A DNA stretch of 64,000 nucleotides from Tubiluchus corallicola. Its lineage: Eukaryota; Priapulida; Priapulimorpha; Priapulimorphida; Tubiluchidae. The DNA is taken from NCBI GenBank assembly GCA_030141605.1, contig JAQGDQ010000175.1, positions 186,001-250,000 on the forward strand. The letters are read 5' to 3'. Numbering within the stretch: position 1 is the stretch's first letter; each line of letters begins with the position of its first letter. This document shows, in pieces, positions 23,235 through 35,359 of this stretch. Below the pieces are notes generated by a model. The model was given only the letters and a program-made list of their open reading frames with translations, ran no database searches and was not told the origin of the DNA. The translations under genes were made by a program, and so were the position numbers.

Positions 23235-23806
23235 AAAAGCAGTGTCGTACATGGGCAGCCCAAGTAGGGCACTGGCGATTTCTGTCGAGAATCGAGAATT
23301 GTGACAATGATAAAACATAAAACTAAATTTGTTTTAGAAAAAAGTAACGTTATAATAATGATGGATAATCCTTGACAATTTACAAAACAAATGTATTTTT
23401 ATAATAATATCATCATTATTATTAGCTCCATTAATATTTTCATAACATTAAACCAAGTATCTAATGTTTTAAAGAGAGAAACTAGAAACGATGTAGGGTA
23501 CATAGCTCGCTAGACCGTTTACTTAGTGAAAAACAATTATTTGTCTAAGAGGTAGCAAAACTGAGTATCTGTCTGTGAAGCGAGACAAAATAAAAAATGA
23601 GATACCCTAAGCAAATGTTGGAATCGCCTGTCGATGTATAATAAGTTATTCAACGTGTATCGACGTTTTCAATTATTATTATTAAATAAACAAAGACATC
23701 AGTACGGTTAACGACTCAATTCGTGGCTGTCTCTGTTGCCCTACTTGGCCTAGCCCACGTACGCCAATTGTTCTACTTCGGCTAGTGTTCTACTTCGCTC
23801 CCAACA
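23235..23806. mobile_element. Diverged, shortened relative of the adjacent 37-bp-TIR element
   Basis: This stretch is collinear with most of 22215-23070. Shared blocks are TACATGGGCAGCCCAAGTAG, AGCGAGACAAAAT-type sequence, TTATTCAACGTGTAT and the closing GCTCCCAACAC. It is shorter and more diverged and lacks an intact left terminal repeat. Two related elements in direct tandem suggest duplication or a preferred insertion site. Confidence 0.7.
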
Positions 23807-23809
23807 CAC

Positions 23810-24000
23810 GGAGAAGCAAGCTGCAACCTCAGCGACAACCAAAGTTCAGGAAACGAAAGTGACGGAACAGATTGTTACGTATTTCGTTTTTGCGATTAGC
23901 GACTACGCTGGCGGAATCAAATTTTTAAACCGCACCTTGACCGTAATAATAATATTCTGAAGTCCACCAATAGTGTTGGTATACGCGCAATTTTGATAAG
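23810..24000 (-). promoter_or_regulatory. Candidate upstream promoter or 5'UTR exon region for ANAPC5
   Basis: A locally CpG-richer block (TACGTATTTCG, GCGATTAGCGACTACGCTGG) lies upstream of the ANAPC5 coding exon. That exon is preceded by a good acceptor (minus strand TTTATTTATTTACAG, exon start 22004). A non-coding first exon must therefore lie further upstream, and this block is the best nearby candidate. No donor could be chosen with confidence. Confidence 0.3.
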
Positions 24001-24255
24001 CCAAAATCACTTTTGCAGTTTTAATAAAAGAAGAAAATCTCAAATAAAAGCAATTATTAGTTTAAAAAACTAAAAACATTTCACGAAAACGAAAAACTGA
24101 TGTAGCAATAAGTTGTACTATGTGCTTGCAAATAATTCTTCAGTATTCTTCTAAGTAAAATTTTGCTGTTCTTCCTAAGGAAAGAGGCTAGCTTACTGCA
24201 TGATGGGCTGCCTACTGTGTAAAAAAGTAATGCTTTTTACTGATTCATTGATTTT

Positions 24256-24420
24256 TCTCTCCCTCCCTCTCTTTGAAAGAAGGAGATGGAGGGAGAGAGA
24301 GAGGGGGAGGGACTGAGGGAGAGAGACAGAGAGAGGGACGGAGAGAGAGAGAAAAAGAGAAAGAGGCAGAAAGAGGGAGGGTGGGAGGGAGAGAGAGAGA
24401 CAGACACATACAGAGAGAGA
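24256..24420. repeat. CT/GA microsatellite with a palindromic start
   Basis: CTCTCCCTCCCTCTCTTTG is followed at once by AAGAAGGAGATGGAGGGAGA, so the tract begins with a hairpin and then runs as (GAGAGAGGG)n. The open frames on both strands here are composition artefacts. Confidence 0.85.
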
Positions 24421-26340
24421 TCCTTCTTTCCTTTTGTTGAAGGTGCTGCCATTTGTTTACTGGTCATTTTACTCCAATGCAAGGTCGCAGATATGGCACA
24501 TTAAAAATTGCACCCATTTACATGCCCAGCAATTAATCTATAAAATTACACATATATTATATTGTAGGTTTGTATATAAATAATGTGCACATGTACGCAC
24601 GAACGAATGCACGCACACAACAAGTAATTGCATACGGTGCTTCATATATAAATAATCAATACAGTAGTAGAGATGAGTAGGACTGAACTGCCAGCCTAAG
24701 GCATCGTAACGTCTTGATACACCCATGCACACACAGTCAGATACATGTATGACGTATGCATTATTACATACAGAGATTCTATGAAGCTGAGCCTATATAT
24801 TTAGCAATATAAATTAATTGCCCTTAGCACCTAGGCCTATAAAATCAATTAATTCAAGCCCATCAATAAATAAATTATTTATCAAGACTTGTCTGTGAAT
24901 TTAGCCACAGGTGTCTTATTAGTACGTTTATGCAAGTACATTTTTTACATGTAAACAAACTGTATTTAATGAACATTTATTTTGACGTAAGCCTAATGGA
25001 ATCTTAAAAACTTAGGCTAAATGTAAGTGACGTCTACACATCATATATAAGATGTTATGACCCGCCTGCAGATTCTAATTTATGCGCCAGGTTGGCTTCT
25101 CACCTGAATTTTATAACTTGATCTTGACCTAGTTAGTTGGTTGTTATAGAGGTGGAAGTAATGTCGGCTGCTTAGGATGACAGCTCTGATGTTTGTTCGT
25201 TTTGTTATTTTTTGTTCACTGACAATAAAAAAGAGCAGTAATGTCATAAATGCATCTCTGTTTGTTTCTTAGTGATTTTATAATCAGCTTCAACTCATAA
25301 CAATGGCCAATGTATGATTATATGCTTTTTAAACATCTTTTAATTTGAAATTAACAAAACGTGCTTAGATTAAGTTGTATTCTGGAAAAATTATTTGCTC
25401 TTCTGAAAAAATTGATTTTTTTCTATGAAAGGTCTTACACTAGAAAGCCGGGCTTAATATTTCTTTAAGCTATATTTCCTGAAAAAAAAACACAGAAATA
25501 GAATTCTACATGAGATAGGTATTTGCAAACTTTCTTTATATTAACTTTCTTATTAATTACTACAAACAGATTAACTTTCTTAACTTCTTTTGTAAATAAG
25601 CCAATTAATTTTCATGAGATATAAATATAATAGTTTTTAACTACTAAATATTCTTAGTGCCTTTTGCACTTATGCTTGCTTTAAATAATATTCAAAAATA
25701 TAACAGCTGCTATAAATCGCCAAGACAGATGTGGGCTTTGCAGTCTTTGCTTTGTGTACATATATTTAGCTTGTAATGAAAGTTACAAAACTGTGATATA
25801 ATTAACATTTTGTTATAATTACTTGGCTGCATCCTCGAGAAATTTAAAAAGATTTTATTTATGTTTTTGCCACTCACTGCTATGCAAGTTATGAACGCCT
25901 GTTGACAGGCCTGGCTTTGGTGGTCTCATCAATTCATGAGCTTACGCTAGAGCGCGATTGACAACAACAGTCCGTACTGCTGTGCCGCTAGGGCGACACT
26001 AACTGCGCGAAGTGCTGCGCAATTTCCATAATTTCTACTGTGCGTATTCTTTGGCGCCAACAGCGTGTCAAAGTCCTCTAAAGATTTCCGATATTGCGTT
26101 TAGACGGCTAAACGTGCCCGCGTTTTTTGCCGGTTTCGTTGTTAAGAGTATGGTGTGGTTTGCCGCTTTGTCTTTTCATAAAATTATAACATCGGAGTAT
26201 TTGTGTACGCTCTTTTTGTGAATTACTGTGTCAGGAAGTTCTCATTGGCAGGACTTTCCGTCACTAGCACACCTTTGTGTATTAATTTTCAGTTTGAATG
26301 AGGTAGCATAATGTATTATTGACACACCAGTTGGTATCAC
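24421..26340. other. Intergenic DNA without recognised genes
   Basis: AT-rich sequence. The only departure is a CpG-richer patch at about 25920-26190 (TAGAGCGCGATTGACAACAA, GGCGCCAACAGCG). This might be a promoter or the remnant of an inserted element. No adjacent coding exon was recognised. Confidence 0.4.
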
Positions 26341-26369
26341 TAAACTAAGAAATTAAAATAAAGGAGGCA

Positions 26370-26970
26370 GTTAGGCAAGGAACCTTGTTAGGTCCGCTGT
26401 TGTGTTGTGCAACAGTAAATACAATAAAAGCAAAAACATTAATAACTCCTGAGCTTGAAACAGAAATTATGATGTATGTAGGTGATATTTTAAGCCTGGG
26501 TATGAAATGAAAATACAATTAAAAAATGATTAAAAATTGTAGAAAAATTGAAGAACTAAAAATACTAGAGCTCAGTGTTAAAAAAATGCGATTAGTGCGG
26601 ACAAAGGTGACTAGAAAGATTAAAATTCCCTCAGTTAAAGAAAAACTTAGCAAAGGAGAAATTGGGGAAGCACAAAGCTATAAATACCTTGGTAATTGGC
26701 TAAATGAGGAAAACACTTATAGAACATTAATTGAAAAGCGAAAAGAGCAGAACAAATTTAAAATCAGCTAAATTAACTCCTTAGCAAATGTAGGAATAAT
26801 GTCAGTAGGAATGAAACTAAAACTCTATTATTCGCTTGCACTACCATCATTGATTTATAATTCTGAAACTTGGTCAAACATGAAAAGAAATGAGTTTGAT
26901 AAATTTGAAAGCATTCAAGCCAAATCAATAAGAATTGTGTTGGGAGTGGCTAAAACTAAAAGTTACTGAA
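26370..26970 (+). pseudogene. LINE reverse-transcriptase remnant
   Basis: Broken frames read, in order, VRQGTLLGPLLC (fingers/palm motif RQG..LGPLL), MMYVGDIL at the position of the catalytic YADD (the first catalytic D is replaced by G), SYKYLGNWLNEENTY (the YLG motif), then MKLKLYYSLALPSLIYNSETW and FESIQAKSIRIVLGV. Stops separate these blocks. The order and motifs are those of a non-LTR retrotransposon ORF2 C-terminal half. The loss of the catalytic residue and the stops mean it is dead. Confidence 0.8.
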
Positions 26971-27429
26971 CTTCCTTAATATCAGGAAGTGAAAGGTTAG
27001 CCAGCAAAGTTGTAGCACAGCAAATGAAATATTTTACATTTTAAACAATTTTGTTACACTTTTGGATCAAACTTTACTTCTGTAGGAACAACTTGATTGC
27101 CCAATGTTGTAGACCTCCAGTTTGTCAACATGGACAAAATCCTTGTTGCACGAATGGCTGGCTTTGACGACAGTTTGGAGCAGTAAATTGGAAAAGGTAT
27201 TAAACAATTTCAAATAACTTATATATATTTATAAGACTCCATGCTAAAAGCTTGATTAAAAAAGTGTGAAATTTATTTAATGTACTTTATAATTAAAATC
27301 CCATTTTGTCTAATATAGGCCTATAACCAGTAGTCTAATCTAATCTGATCTATTTTATTCTAATTTATTTTGGTACTGTACAGAGTAGGCTGGTGTTAAC
27401 CTGATCTGATCTAGCAGTCTGAAATTTAG

Positions 27430-28640
27430 CACAATAATTTGAACATTTACTGTGTTCTTTTGTTTCTTGTCTATGTAAATGACGTTACCCATAATATACA
27501 GTGTGACATATGTCTTTTTGCCGATGATACTTCCATAATGGATACAGCCACAGACCCTGTAAATTGTGTATTGCGTCTGGATTCGGACCTGGATACCATG
27601 CAACACTCAGTTGACAGATAGTGTGTTACTTTTAATCCTCAGAAACCTGGAGTAGTGCTGTTCTCACAAAATCCAGCAACATAATCATATGCCACTTTAT
27701 CTTAATAACATAGCATTAAAATACATTAACTCCCATAAACATCTGGGGATATATTGTAAATGTGATGTGAAATGGGAACAACATATATAAATGATATCAC
27801 TGCAGCTGGGCAGCCAAAACTAAGAGACTTGCAAGGTCCAGCAACTGTGCTGCCACATTCAGCTTGTGAATCTTTGTTTAAAATTCTTATGGTAGTCGTA
27901 ATGTTGAACCTTTGCTCAACAATGTTCAGTTAAGTGCTGCCTCGTGCATATACCGGTGCTTTGTCAGGTTCCAATCATTCAAGCCTTTTGTTCAAAGTAG
28001 GACTGGATCCTTTTTCTAAGCACTTCGAAATTTTCCCTTTATGCACATTTTATAAAGTTGTCAGTCATTTAGCTCCCCCATACCTGTTTAATATTTTAAT
28101 TCCTCGTGTAAGGAACGTTACATTATATCCAGTTTGTAATATTCAAAATTTTCATAACTACACTTGCCATTGAACTGCTTTTGGTAATTCTTTTTTCTTG
28201 CATTACTTTAGTGCTGGAATAATTTACCTCTTGATATTCATAATTCTAACTCTTCTAAACACTTTTAAATCACGTATTCTAATAACTGGCCTACTTATTT
28301 CTCAAGTGGGACTCGTCCTTACACCATACTAGAATGAGAGTTGGTTTTTGTCAACTTAATCACGATTTATACCTCAGAAAATGTAAAAATTATGAAGTGT
28401 CGTTGGTGTCACTTAGTTGTCAATGTGGTTCTAGTTATGAAAGAGTTGGTCATTACTTAATTAGCTGCCCTCTTTTTCCACCAGGCCAGACATGATTTAT
28501 TTGCAAATCTCTGAACTCTTTTGTCAGCTTTTAATATCAATGTTTGTAGTCTTGCAAGAAATGAACTTGTACATCTGTTCCTGCATAGGATCCTTTCCCT
28601 AGATAACTCTATGAACACTAAATTTTTGTGTTAGTGCAGT
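27430..28640 (+). pseudogene. Second LINE ORF2 remnant of a different family
   Basis: Readable blocks are FLVYVNDVTHNIQCDICLF followed by the catalytic ADDTSI, then HKHLGIYCKCDVKWEQHI, TGALSGSNHSSLLFKVG, FYKVVSHLAPPYLF and, near the end, RMRVGFCQLNHDLYLRKC with a CQCGSSYERVGHYLISCP Cys/His segment. This order is that of a jockey/RTE/CR1-like RT with its C-terminal region. Several stops and frame changes interrupt it. The catalytic DD is intact here but the gene is not. Confidence 0.8.
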
Positions 28641-28649
28641 CTTTTATTG

Positions 28650-31600
28650 CAAACGCTAGAGACTTTAAATAGTGTTAAATTGTTACTTTTCTTACTTAGC
28701 ATTGTCTATAATTATTACAACATTTGTTGTAAATTGTGGTCACCATTGTACTGCATCTGCATGGTCACCGTTTCGGAGAACATGTACCAGTTGTATATCT
28801 GTCTGCTTCAAACCTAGTTTGTCAAATTACGTCTTCAATAAAATAATGTTTAAACCAACACATTTATTATACCTTACACAAATATATCTTGTTATTGTTG
28901 TACGTAGAAGCTTAGCGGTTAACATCTTTGAAATGCCTTTTGATTAGACAGTTTGCACTTTATAGATTTTTAATGATGCATTAATGGTCATAAACGTAAT
29001 TAATGAAATTTACTAGGACACTATCCACAACATTGTATTGACTGCATATGCAAACTGTAGGAACAGAGAGAGGGGAGAGAAAGGCAGGGTAAGGATAAAA
29101 ATGCAAGAGACGGGAGGGGCATTCTACAGATAGGTTGTCTGAAGAGGTCCCAGGTGAACAACGAGTGATATTGCAAAAAATTGCAGGTATATAAAACCGG
29201 ACAATGACACCACATTCACTGGTTTTCAAAATGTGAGGGAGAGATCATGTACTGAAAACTAAAAATGTGATTTCAATGGAAAAACGTGTTAAAAAATAAT
29301 CAGATTTTGCACTTGGTGTGTTTCAGTGTTAAAAAGCTGCAATTTGAGGGCTTTGCGCTGTACTCTAAAAAATACCTTTTTTGGCTTAAAGTTTGGCACT
29401 AATTATTTCTAAAGTCTTCAGCATATTGAACTGCTTTTAAACATGCAGTAAAAATGTAATTTTGCATGGACATCTGTTGTGACTGTTGAGTATTATTGTT
29501 CGTGGCTTTTTGTCGTGAATTTTATTTATAATTAGTAGATTGTTGTGTCATGTCATCTGCACATAGAATTTGTTAGACAGTTTACAATTCCTTCATTGTC
29601 AAACTGACAGAAGACCAGTTTAACCAACTAATTATTATTCCAACTGAAAACTTGTCATTTACTTGTTCTTCAGCTTGAAAGATTTGAGTTTAATTAGCAC
29701 AAGACAGGTTATGGTATTGACCTCCCATTCCACTGACAAGTTGCACTGATAGTAGTTGGTATTTGGTGACTTTTTCGCAACAACCATTTGTGTGTTGTAT
29801 AGTGTGTTGAAAATATTGTGCATGTGATTTATATTCTTATAATTTATGTTCTTGAGTGTTCTGTATATTGCCAAAAATATGTAGGCTAACTAGTCGACCA
29901 CTAGGTGATGCATTTAACGAATGCTTCAAAGCTCTATTTATTAATGAGGAAAATTATGCCTTGATTAATCGTTTTAATGAGGAACATACTAATGCTCTTG
30001 CTGATGTGCAAAATAGATGGAAGTCACGCATGCGAATGTATATCAAAATCAAAATTTATTACCTGTGCCATTGAAAGTTACCCTTAAAATGAGATGCCAT
30101 AATGACTCCACGTATAGTGATTTTCAGTAGTGACAAGTCGTCTAGTCAGTATTGGTATTGTGAATTGGAAGAATTGAACATTTTTTCAGAAATTAGAATC
30201 GATATCTGAATTTATTCAATTCTTAAAATGATTACTCTACATTTAAAACAGTAATAGCATTAGAGACTGCCAGAACTGAAAAATAATCACTGTTATCAGG
30301 GTCTTGCATTTTCAAAGCTTTTTTGGAAACATTTAGACACATGTATCAGGATAATTTGCAAATTGCAAGATGTTTACTATTTTAAGTACTACCAAAGACT
30401 GTGATGTATTTTGCTGAGTTGTTACAAACTTGTAACATTGTATCAAAATGATCTACTTCTCTACTTCTATAGAAGATGCTTTCAGGAGCTCTGATGACTG
30501 CTTTCTAAATGTTGACGGTTTGTTCTAATGTTTGTTTTCTGTTGCTTTTTAAGGCTGTCACCCTGCCCATCCGTATCTCTGTAGAACAACTGCTTATAAA
30601 CCCAGTTTTTCTTCTGACTTCTCATATGAAGAGGTCTCTATTAGACATTTGTTTCTGTAAAATGTACAACCTCGCTCAATTCAAGAAAAAAAATCAACAC
30701 GTACTTCCTTTCTTTATGCTGTCATAATCCTGCGTAAACTAAATCATAAATGTTTCCTAACTAAAATGTGAAACTTTACAGGAAACTATGCATCCTACCA
30801 TGTTTTTGAAAAGAATCAGAATCGAGACTTTTTATGGGAGCCGGTTTCAGAAGCAAAATCATCAAAAAAATTTGTGTTGTTACTATTTTTTTAGAATATT
30901 TAGTTTCATCTGTTTTTGCAGGAGTTTAGCCTGCCTTACAGTGGACCACTTTAGCATTATACAGCTCTTTACAAATTTATTATTATTCATTTACATTTGT
31001 CATTGCTATTGCTATATTTGCGAGTCTGAAGAATCAGTGCTCAAAGTCACAGCTTGACTTGTAAATTTTGCAAGTATTCATGGACATCAAAATGAAACTA
31101 AATTTTGCAATGATTTAACAATTTTTTAAGTTAAAAATGGAAGATATACCGCAGTACTCATATTAATAGGCATGTGCTCATAAATGCCTTAGTTTTCATG
31201 ACATGGTGACATCAGGACATTGTGTACCTTACATGTTATGGTGGTCCATCATATCTCAGCTCTTCAAACTGTTCTTCTAGACATGTCACGATTGTGGGAC
31301 AACTGCTACGTGCTTGTCTTTGTTTACATGTTTGTTTACACCTACAAATACTTTCTGTTTGTCATCTTATCTTAGACTTTCGTTAGTCTTCTTTAGATCG
31401 AATAAGTACATCTAACTAACTGTCTATTGTTAAGCACTTTAATGTAAGTGTTGTTGGTAAAATGCTATCAGAGTTAACACTACACAAGACTGATTTGCAT
31501 TGCCAGAAAGTGCTGCTTGGTTGTACTAGCATTGGTTTGCACGCGTGTGTAAGCTTCTGTTCACGTGTGATAAGTCTTGATTTTGTTGTTGAGCCAACAG

Positions 31601-33270
31601 ACGTGTAACCTAGCCATATTTGCCAATCGTGTACGGCTTGTTGACATCCAATACAAATTATGATTCCGCACTTTGCCTGAATCGGGCCATTTACTTATTT
31701 CCATAGAATAGTCTGCACCTCTTATCGTGAACAGACTGGTCGGCTATAAATATATTCCTTTCAAGCTGGAAAAGGTGGTTTTATATTTTCAAATCGTGAA
31801 CTTATACTTAAATTCTAATAAAATTGGAATTATTTGTAAGATTTAGAATGCTGTAAATGCAAACTCGTTGAGAGTCACAGTACCTTGAATTATGTGACAG
31901 GTTGAGTGCAAAAATGTTAATTTTGGGAAAATAGTATTATGATGGCAAACACGAATTTGAAGTTAAACTGTTACAAGCTTGCTTGACCTGAAGCTCACAG
32001 GTCAGAATGCAGTTAGTTCACCATTTAGCTGAGCTCAGCTTTAACATTGTATGACACTGAATTCAAACTTTTGTCCCAAGCTGTGTAAAGTTTCTAGATG
32101 AGGTCCAATTACTATTAAAATCTTTTACCTGGAAAATTACTGCTGTTGTTGAGCAATCGTGTAATGTTTAGAGTTCATTTGCTTTTTGTGCAGGTGGGTG
32201 TAAATTGAGTTTCTAATGGAAAACACAGGTGGAATATCGATATCTACTCACAATGGACCCTTACCTTACAAGGATATAAGGTTTGATATTTTTTTTATGT
32301 TTATTAATATTTCACATAATATTAATAATGTCAAAGCACATTTCTTATTGGAGAAATAGTGACTGGTTTTTCTCTGTAGTTTGGCTGTTTCTCAGTAAAA
32401 GTATTTTAAATTTTATCATAAACTAAGCCACTGAGCTTTGAAGCACTTAAAAGATAGACGTATTTGCCATTTGGTACACGTAGCACAGAGTCGGTATTTC
32501 AAATGACTATCCAATGTAGCTTATATGATTTAAATTAGCCGCTTGTAAAGCAGCTACTCTGTATCCATGCATATCAGTAGTGGTATAAATAAATATAGTA
32601 ATTTTCTTTGCATAACACTGAAACTAAGTTAATCGAACCTAGACACAGTGTAAACACATAATTGACTAGCCAATTATCATGTTTTTTTCTTTTCTTTTGA
32701 ACTTTCAAACTAATAGGCAATGCTTTATTTCTAGTATAGATATAACGTTTTGGAATCAAGTGATGTAGCTGTTGCTGGGGATTCTCTTTAGGTGTAAGGG
32801 TCGCCTCTAAGGGTAGCTTTGTTTTTGAAGGCAAACAATCAGAAACTTTTACCTAAAGTATTTTCTTAATTTTTGTGCACAGTGCAACTTCATACTTCAT
32901 GATTATCTGATGTTTTTCACACAAGGTTTAAGTGTAAGCACAGTAAGCTTTTTTCTGCAATATGAGTAAATGTCCGATGTCTAACTGTTCCTGACATTGA
33001 AGAGGTTGAGTCTGTTAGCTATATTATTAATGTAGTCAAAGTACAGTTTACTATCAAAGGTAAAGGTGTTACAGTGTTTGAACAAACTTAGTACATGATT
33101 TTTGGTAAACAGTTGTAAACATGCACCAGCATCATGCATGGCTGAATGATTTATTACAATCTGGGCTCTCTAAATGTAACTAAGGTCTGCACTTATTTGC
33201 AAAATAAGCATTATTTTAGCAATGTTTTTAATGTTTATGCGCCAACTGCAAATTAGTATGCTAATACATG
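28650..33270. other. Gene-poor intergenic DNA
   Basis: No gene recognised. One open stretch at 29856-30074 (GDAFNECFKALFINEENYAL, NEEHTNALADVQNRWKSRM) has protein-like composition but no family I know; it is discussed as a finding. The remaining small frames look like chance. Confidence 0.4.
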
Positions 33271-33276
33271 TATAAA

Positions 33277-33312
33277 GTATAGCTTTATTATTATTACTAT
33301 TATTATTATTAC

Positions 33313-33348
<36 letters not shown>
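33277..33348. repeat. (ATT)n microsatellite
   Basis: TATTATTATTA repeats with occasional ACT interruptions. Confidence 0.95.
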
Positions 33349-33948
33349 GTCATCCAAGTCTGTTTTAGGAAAATTATTTTGTAACACGAAACTGAAACAA
33401 AGGTATTTGACCATTAACGCTTAGAATAAGAGACCACAAAATGGGCAAAAATGAAGTAACTCCAGTGTTATACCATGAAAGGTGGATCCCATAAAAAACC
33501 TGTCATGCTTGAGAGACTAATATAGATTGGCCCTCTTGTCTGAAGTTTCAGTTAGGAGAATTATTACTTGCCCACTTAGAGTTCCATGTAAAAATATATT
33601 TAGTTGTGCAGTCAGTGATGGTCTGGGCGTTTAATTCTTGCTAGCAGAATATAAGTTAGCACAAGAGTGTATAATGTGCACAAAATGCTCAAGTTTCTGT
33701 AACGTATAGTTTCTATAACGTTTTGTAATAGTGCGCAAAAGTGAATGTTCATCTTATAGTAACTGTATAATATTTTCATCTCATCCGTGACATTTGCGGT
33801 TTTTCTTACAAATTATGAATACCTATATCTGTATTTTTTGTTTTTCTGCTAAATGTTTTTAATTAGGCGAGGTTCAGGATTTCGTTATTGCTGAAACACT
33901 GCCATCAGTGTTAATTATAGTAATTCAAGAGTGCCTAGTAATTTGGAA

Positions 33949-34124
33949 TACAGGTAATAAAGTCACAATTAAAAAAGTCACATGTAAGAGGTCACAAAAA
34001 GCCACAGGGAAAAAAAATTACAAGAAAAAAGAAATAATCCTAACCGTAACTCTAATCCTAACCGTAACCCAAACTCTAGCCAAAATTAATTGTTAACTTT
34101 TTCCTGTGACTTTATTGCCGTGTA
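33949..34124. mobile_element. Miniature inverted-repeat element enclosing telomere-like repeats
   Basis: TACAGGTAATAAAGTCACA (33949-33967) is nearly the reverse complement of 34105-34124 (TGTGACTTTATTGCCGTGTA). Inside the left half, AAGTCACA-type words recur three more times. Inside the right half, 34036-34080 is a degenerate CCTAACCGTAAC repeat. There is no coding content. Family unknown. Confidence 0.65.
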
Positions 34125-34334
34125 CAGTAATTTGACTTATCAAGTATTAAGCCGATACTTGCAACCAGTTTTAGTATTGCTTTTCTGTGTTCATCTTATT
34201 GCCATTTAATTTTTCCATATGTTGTAAATGAGTGGTTTTTCACAAAAGTAATGTGTACTTAGATAACTTATAAAAATCATTCTTGCTTTGGCATGTAGAC
34301 ACACAATTTTTTCTTGAAATGCTTTTTACCATTG

Positions 34335-34441
34335 TATTTAGTTTATTTCGTAATCGTTGTTGTTTTTCTTGTCTCCACAGACTGTAGGATCCTGCTGGTG
34401 GGTACATGGTATTTAGTGATGTATTCTTATGCAAAGTATTA
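34335..34441 (+). repeat. Exon-like duplicated segment, copy 1
   Basis: About 105 bp is repeated directly at 34880-34982. It contains TTGTTGTTTTTCTTGTCTCC, then ACAG resembling a splice acceptor, then a block that would read DPAGGYMVFSDVFLCK after an in-frame TAG. Function unknown. Confidence 0.55.
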
Positions 34442-34879
34442 ATCCAGCATTTTTTCAACAAAAAAATTCGTGATAGTTTAAAGCTTCGGTTAGTTATAGA
34501 CAGTTATTGGTACGCATACACTGATATCTGATAAGTGTGAAAAGTGTGTCAGGGAGTGTGCCTAGATGCATGTGAACCATCCACCTGGTGTTTCAGCTCC
34601 TTATCTTTCACCAAGACTACTCAATTCTTGGCATCATTTCCATATTTGATTTTTAGGATTTTAGTACAGCAAACATATGATGTGAACCTACAAACATAGG
34701 ATGCTTCAAAAGTCAGTCATTATTTTTAAAAAAATACTAAAAATTAATAGCTGTTACAACAGGAACCAAATAACAGATTTCTAGCTGGGTCTGGGTCCAT
34801 AAGAGTTTTGGCTTCATTAGTCTAGTGCAAGGATCTTTTATGTATACCTATATAGCAGTATGTTTTTTTACCACTGTAG

Positions 34880-34982
34880 TTTAGTCTATTCAGCTTCGTT
34901 GTTGTTTTTCTTGTCTTCACAGACTGTTGGATCCTGCTGGTGAGAACGTGGCATTTAGTGATGTGTTCTTATGCAAAGTGGG
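34880..34982 (+). repeat. Exon-like duplicated segment, copy 2
   Basis: The counterpart of 34335-34441. After a pyrimidine tract and CACAG it reads LLDPAGENVAFSDVFLCKVG without a stop. The last 31 bp (TGTTCTTATGCAAAGTGGGC) are themselves duplicated just downstream, before an (AT)n tract. Confidence 0.55.
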
Positions 34983-35007
34983 CATATATGTGTTCTTATG
35001 CAAAGTG

Positions 35008-35009
<2 letters not shown>

Positions 35010-35047
<38 letters not shown>
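35010..35047. repeat. (AT)n microsatellite
   Basis: Uninterrupted TATATA run. Confidence 0.95.
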
Positions 35048-35048
<1 letters not shown>

Positions 35049-35264
35049 CCCTGCAGCGATTTTAAGCCTAGAGCTGGTTTAGAGTCTACACGAAAGCAAG
35101 TTAAAACGGAGCAAAACTTTAAAAAAATCCTCATTTTCTGATTACGGGTTTGCCACAAGATGAATTTTCATGATTAGCTGCAAAGAAAATTGAAAATCAA
35201 ATTAATGAGTGACTTTTGAAATACCCATTTTACCGAACTCGACGCAAGGAAGGAAATGTGAAAA

Positions 35265-35350
35265 TTAGCATTTAGCTGAGTCTGGATTTGAACCAGGGGC
35301 TTTTAGATTGCAATGCCCAATATAATGAATTGTTATTAAAGCCTTTTGCA
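35265..35350 (-). repeat. tRNA-derived SINE-like fragment
   Basis: The minus strand contains GGTTCAAATCC, a perfect RNA polymerase III B box, preceded by GCATTGCAATCTAAAAGCCC. The A-box half is degraded and no acceptor stem is visible, so this is a SINE relic rather than a tRNA gene. Confidence 0.45.
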
Positions 35351-35359
35351 CTCAAGGTA

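Noticed and set aside
24237-24504. Overlapping open frames on both strands rich in Ser/Leu/Pro or Glu/Arg
   Set aside because: Produced by the GA/CT microsatellite.
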